This document shows positions 13,797-15,921 of a stretch of DNA of 15,921 nt, one piece after another. The DNA comes from an uncultured Chloroflexota bacterium. Lineage in GTDB: Bacteria; Chloroflexota; Anaerolineae; B4-G1; DUEL01. The DNA is taken from the NCBI GenBank assembly GCA_937138275.1, contig CAKZOY010000317.1, positions 1-15,921 of the forward strand, in the 5' to 3' direction. The position numbers and the translations under genes were made by a program. The notes below the pieces were generated by a model. That model saw only the letters and a list, made by a program, of their open reading frames with translations, was not told the origin of the DNA and made no database searches. Numbering within the stretch: the stretch's first letter is position 1; each line of letters begins with the position of its first letter.

Positions 13797-13956
13797 AACG
13801 GTATAATTCCCCGCTGCACAGACTGGAACGCCATTCCGCTACGCTTCGTGGCGTACTCCGAACAGCCGACAGTTTTGCGTCGGGCACAGCCAGATGCCCA
13901 CCCAACTGCTTAATGAGAAGCCCGGGTGAGAGCCTTCTGGCTGAATAGTCGCCGTT
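13797..13956 (-). ncRNA. Candidate structured leader RNA upstream of the M24 peptidase gene
   Basis: From the predicted promoter to the start codon the leader is about 165 nt, long compared with the nearly leaderless mntA and miaB. It can fold into a closed multi-branch shape. The ends pair as AACGG/CCGTT (13952-13956 with 13797-13801), continued by ATTC/GAAT. The first arm is CAGCCAGA/TCTGGCTG (13936-13943 with 13887-13894), enclosing CACCC/GGGTG and GCTT/AAGC. The second is CCGAC/GTCGG with an eight-base loop. The third is ACGCCA/TGGCGT. I matched it to no known riboswitch or T-box; 6S RNA has similar length but a different, unbranched shape. Confidence 0.35.
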
Positions 13957-13984
13957 ATTATACCCTGAGTGGTTGAATTTACAA
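13957..13984 (-). promoter_or_regulatory. Sigma-70-type promoter of the M24 peptidase gene
   Basis: On the minus strand TTGTAA (13984-13979) and a perfect TATAAT (13962-13957) are separated by 16 nt. Transcription would start near 13950, giving a leader of about 165 nt. Confidence 0.6.
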
Positions 13985-14092
13985 TTAGCCACCGGACACT
14001 GGTGGTCACTCCCATAAGTAGTGATCAGGCGTTTGGGGTTCCGTATCATCTGAAAACGCTCTCATTTGGGGCATTAGTGGGGCAAAGGGATG

Positions 14093-14141
14093 CTCTCTCC
14101 CCCCTATGCCCTGACCGGCAGGGGAAGAGGGGGAAAGAGAG
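14093..14141. repeat. Imperfect long hairpin
   Basis: CTCTC, TCCCCC and CCCTG on the left pair in order with CAGGG, GGGGGA and GAGAG on the right, with small internal loops and the terminal loop ACCGG. It directly abuts palindrome copy 3. Confidence 0.45.
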
Positions 14142-14181
14142 GGGTTTGCGGGCGGCGGCGAAGCCGCCGCCCGCAAACCCC
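14141..14181. repeat. Palindromic repeat, copy 3: perfect 19-bp stem
   Basis: Two perfect 19-nt arms (GGGGTTTGCGGGCGGCGGC and its complement) flank the loop GAA. Compared with copies 1 and 2 the outer GGGGTTTG is kept and the inner part has compensating changes, as expected when base pairing is preserved. Confidence 0.85.
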
Positions 14182-14197
14182 GTTCTTTATCCCCCCT

Positions 14198-14223
14198 CCC
14201 CGTGCGGCGCAGCCGCTGCGGGG
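14198..14223. repeat. Small GC-rich hairpin with GCGGC-GCA-GCCGC core
   Basis: CCCCG/CGGGG and GCGGC/GCCGC pair around the loop GCA with a small internal loop. The core resembles that of the palindrome family, but the arms are short; it could be a decayed copy. Confidence 0.4.
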
Positions 14224-14290
14224 AAAGGCTCGTATGGGTAGGTTTTTAAGGGCAACCCTCCTCGCCCCGCCGTGAATGGCAGGGCTGAGG

Positions 14291-14314
14291 AGAAAAGGGC
14301 GCTTAGGCGCCCTT
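14291..14314 (-). terminator. Probable intrinsic terminator of the hydantoinase gene
   Basis: AAGGGCGC/GCGCCCTT (14295-14302 with 14307-14314) forms a perfect 8-bp stem with a 4-nt loop. On the minus strand it is followed by TTTTCT. It lies about 200 nt downstream of the hydantoinase stop codon. Confidence 0.55.
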
Positions 14315-14326
14315 GCGTGGAAGAAA

Positions 14327-14371
14327 TAGATTTTTGGATTGGGCGGCGACGCCGCTTAATCCAAAAATCTA
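14327..14371. repeat. Palindromic repeat, copy 5: 21-bp stem with two G-U type pairs
   Basis: Two 21-nt arms flank the loop GAC (core GGCGGC-GAC-GCCGCT). The outer part AGATTTTTGGATT and its complement differ completely from the other copies, yet pairing is retained. Total length and loop size equal copy 4. Confidence 0.75.
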
Positions 14372-14514
14372 CTTTTTCGTCCCTCATTCGCCGGAAGCAA
14401 AAAACTTACCTTTGTGAGACCAGAGGGAAGAGTATCATTGGCTCTACCCAGGGTGACCTCTTTTTCAGCAGTCTTCTCAGCGAGGAAGAAAGTGGAGCAT
14501 CACCACAGTCCTTC

Positions 14515-15876
14515 TCACAGAGGGCTCATCGGCGGAGTCTCCAGCAGCGGCAGGAAGCGCCCTGCTCCCGGCTCAGCCACGACCTCTCCTTCCCACAGCA
14601 CCCGATGCCCGCGCTGGAAGGACATCACGGGCCAGCCCAGAACGGTGCGCCCTTCATAGAGGGTATAGCCGGCCGCCGAATGCTGGTTCTCCGCCCGAAT
14701 GGTGAACTCCCGCCGGGGGTCAAATACAACAACGTCGGCATCGGAGCCGACGGCGATGGTGCCCTTCTTCGGGTAGAGGCCGAAGATGCGCGCAGGGTTC
14801 TCGCTGAGGACCTGTACCAGTCGCACCAGGCTGATCCGACCGCGATTGACGCCCTCGTTATGGACGATGGGGAGCACCGTCTCTGCCTGCGGGGCACCGT
14901 AGGGTTGTTCCAGGAAATCTCCCCAGGGGTCCTTTTTCTTGGGCGCATGGTCGGAGGAGACGACGCTGAGGATGCCGTCGGCAAGGGCCTGCCAGAGCGC
15001 GATGCGGTCCTCGGCGGAACGAATGGGCGGGCCGATTTTCGCCAGCGCCCCCCGCTCCTCCAGAATCTCCTGCGTGAGCGTCAGGTACTGGGGACAGGTC
15101 TCGGCAAAGACCGGCCTTCCCTCCGCCCGGGCCTGCCGGATGGGCCGCAGGGAGCGCGCCGCTGTCACGTGGGCGATGTAGAGGGGGCAACCGGCTACCT
15201 CGGCCATGCAGATGGCCCGAAAAATGGCCTCTTCCTCCAGCGCAGGGGGATGGCTGGCGTTGAAGAATCGGCGCGCATCCGGCCCCCTCATCAACTTGTC
15301 TTCCAGGTAGTCAATCCCGCCGCCATTTTCGGCGTGGACCATCGCCATCCCGCCCCGTTCGGCCAGAATGTCCATCGCCTTGAGCAGGTGATAGTCGTCG
15401 GTGTACCAGCCCTGTTTGACGTAGGCCAGGAAAAATTTGAAGGTACGGACGCCCAATTCCATCACCCGCGGGATTTCGGAAACCTGCCGCGGGGCCTCAA
15501 ACAGGCCACCGTGGAGGCTGAAATCCAGCCGGGAACGGGCCTGCCCGTCCTTCAGCATCCGCTCCACCTGCTCCAGCAGGCTTTCGCCGGTGCGGGCGTA
15601 GGCGAAGTGCAGAACCGTCGTGGTCCCGCCGTATGCAGCGACGCGGGAGCAGGCCTCCACGTCGTCCACATAGACGGGGTGGATATGGACGTCAATGACG
15701 CCGGGGAGGACAAGCAACCCGGTGACGTCAACGGTCTCCCGCGCGGGGTGAGCGCGCAGGTCGGGCTCTACGGCGGCAATTTTCTCCCCCCGCACGCCCA
15801 CGTCGGCCCGGCGGATGCCCTCGCCGGTGACGACCAGCCCGCCGATCAGTAGCAGATCAAAAGGTTCGGTGTTCAT
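14515..15876 (-). CDS. Hydantoinase/dihydropyrimidinase-family amidohydrolase
   Basis: This 453-residue cyclic amidohydrolase should open hydantoin or dihydropyrimidine-type rings. All binuclear-metal residues are visible: His64 and His66 (DVHIHP), Lys147 (FKFFLAY, the lysine that is carboxylated), His181 (VHAEN), His236 (IAHVTAA) and Asp309 (SSDHAP). Length fits the family (about 450-480). Dihydroorotase and allantoinase are related alternatives; FKFFLAY and SSDHAP favour hydantoinase or dihydropyrimidinase. The ATG at 15874-15876 has GGAGG six bases upstream. No partner gene (carbamoylase, racemase or dihydropyrimidine dehydrogenase) lies in the window; upstream genes beyond the right edge are unknown. 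Confidence 0.9.
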   Translation of the reverse strand: MNTEPFDLLLIGGLVVTGEGIRRADVGVRGEKIAAVEPDLRAHPARETVDVTGLLVLPGVIDVHIHPVYVDDVEACSRVAAYGGTTTVLHFAYARTGESLLEQVERMLKDGQARSRLDFSLHGGLFEAPRQVSEIPRVMELGVRTFKFFLAYVKQGWYTDDYHLLKAMDILAERGGMAMVHAENGGGIDYLEDKLMRGPDARRFFNASHPPALEEEAIFRAICMAEVAGCPLYIAHVTAARSLRPIRQARAEGRPVFAETCPQYLTLTQEILEERGALAKIGPPIRSAEDRIALWQALADGILSVVSSDHAPKKKDPWGDFLEQPYGAPQAETVLPIVHNEGVNRGRISLVRLVQVLSENPARIFGLYPKKGTIAVGSDADVVVFDPRREFTIRAENQHSAAGYTLYEGRTVLGWPVMSFQRGHRVLWEGEVVAEPGAGRFLPLLETPPMSPL

Positions 15877-15892
15877 ACGGTTCCTCCATTCG

Positions 15893-15913
15893 TGTATCGC
15901 GTATCGCGTATCG
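15893..15913. repeat. Heptamer tandem repeat GTATCGC x3
   Basis: Three perfect head-to-tail copies of GTATCGC are followed by the variant AAATCGC up to the window edge. The array lies 17 nt upstream of the hydantoinase start codon and overlaps where a promoter would be expected; it probably continues outside the window. Confidence 0.65.
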
Positions 15914-15921
15914 CAAATCGC

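Larger units (their letters stand above)
13783..14514. other. 730-base intergenic region with promoter, leader RNA and hairpin cluster
   Basis: No gene is convincing here on either strand. From left to right it holds the foldable leader of the M24 peptidase gene (13797-13956), its promoter (13957-13984), an AT-richer stretch with small inverted repeats (13985-14092; for example GCGTTT/AAACGC and TCACT/AGTGA), a run of hairpins (14093-14371) and a stretch without clear structure (14372-14514). The AT-richer part might be a remnant of mobile DNA, but no transposase fragment is visible. Confidence 0.6.

Noticed and set aside
13797..13956. 6S RNA or T-box leader
   Set aside because: Length fits 6S RNA, but the fold is branched rather than one rod with a central bubble; the T-box consensus around GGGTGGNACCGCG is absent.
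13783..14049. N-terminal extension of the M24 peptidase to 14049
   Set aside because: It would translate through a perfect -10 box and the structured leader, whereas the ATG at 13782 has an AAGGAG site and fits family length.
14272..15852. Open frame of 526 codons on the plus strand, antisense to the hydantoinase gene
   Set aside because: The hydantoinase has every catalytic residue; this frame starts in the hairpin cluster and shows no domain.
15893..15921. CRISPR-like array of GTATCGC units
   Set aside because: Units are seven bases and directly adjacent without spacers; it is a simple tandem repeat.

Overview
The window is GC-rich, gene-dense bacterial chromosome with no rRNA or tRNA gene, no CRISPR array and no intact transposase gene. 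Coding style (GTG starts, 4-17 nt gene overlaps, clear Shine-Dalgarno sites) and protein content suggest a Chloroflexota bacterium, perhaps Anaerolineae-like. The content behind this is a YedE-type transporter, Hanks-type kinase, PP2C, FHA and vWA proteins, a CvnD-like small GTPase and several hairpin repeats. The assignment is inference from protein flavour; no marker gene is present.

Left block (1-2580, minus strand): a divergent promoter near 2552-2579 drives mntA-hepT, a type VII toxin-antitoxin pair. Next comes a hairpin-rich non-coding leader (about 1451-1634), then a YedE-family transporter (probable selenium or sulfur-species transport) and a 69-residue TusA/SirA-like sulfur carrier. 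Plus strand (2796-4127): miaB, the tRNA methylthiotransferase, with a consensus promoter 17-spaced just upstream.

Central block (4161-10752, plus strand): seven tightly packed signalling genes. They are a Ser/Thr kinase fused to an eight-blade PQQ-like propeller, a PP2C phosphatase, a J-domain/vWA fusion protein, a zinc-ribbon/FHA protein, an uncharacterised 80-residue protein, an OmpR-type response regulator without a histidine kinase, and a small Ras-like GTPase that overlaps the regulator gene by ATGA. Together they form writer (kinase), eraser (phosphatase), reader (FHA), scaffold (vWA with a chaperone-recruiting J domain) and switch (GTPase). This is the most likely place for an undescribed system.

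Right block (10749-15876, minus strand): an SDR-family epimerase/reductase, uridine kinase, an M24 metallopeptidase (Xaa-Pro type) and a hydantoinase/dihydropyrimidinase. The 730-base gap between the last two (13783-14514) holds a promoter, a foldable leader RNA and a dense run of hairpins.

A family of palindromic repeats (arms of about 18-21 nt around a GGCGGC-NNN-GCCGCC core) occurs five times: 2632-2673, 10756-10800, 12487-12525, 14141-14181 and 14327-14371. One copy lies inside the 3' coding end of the SDR gene.
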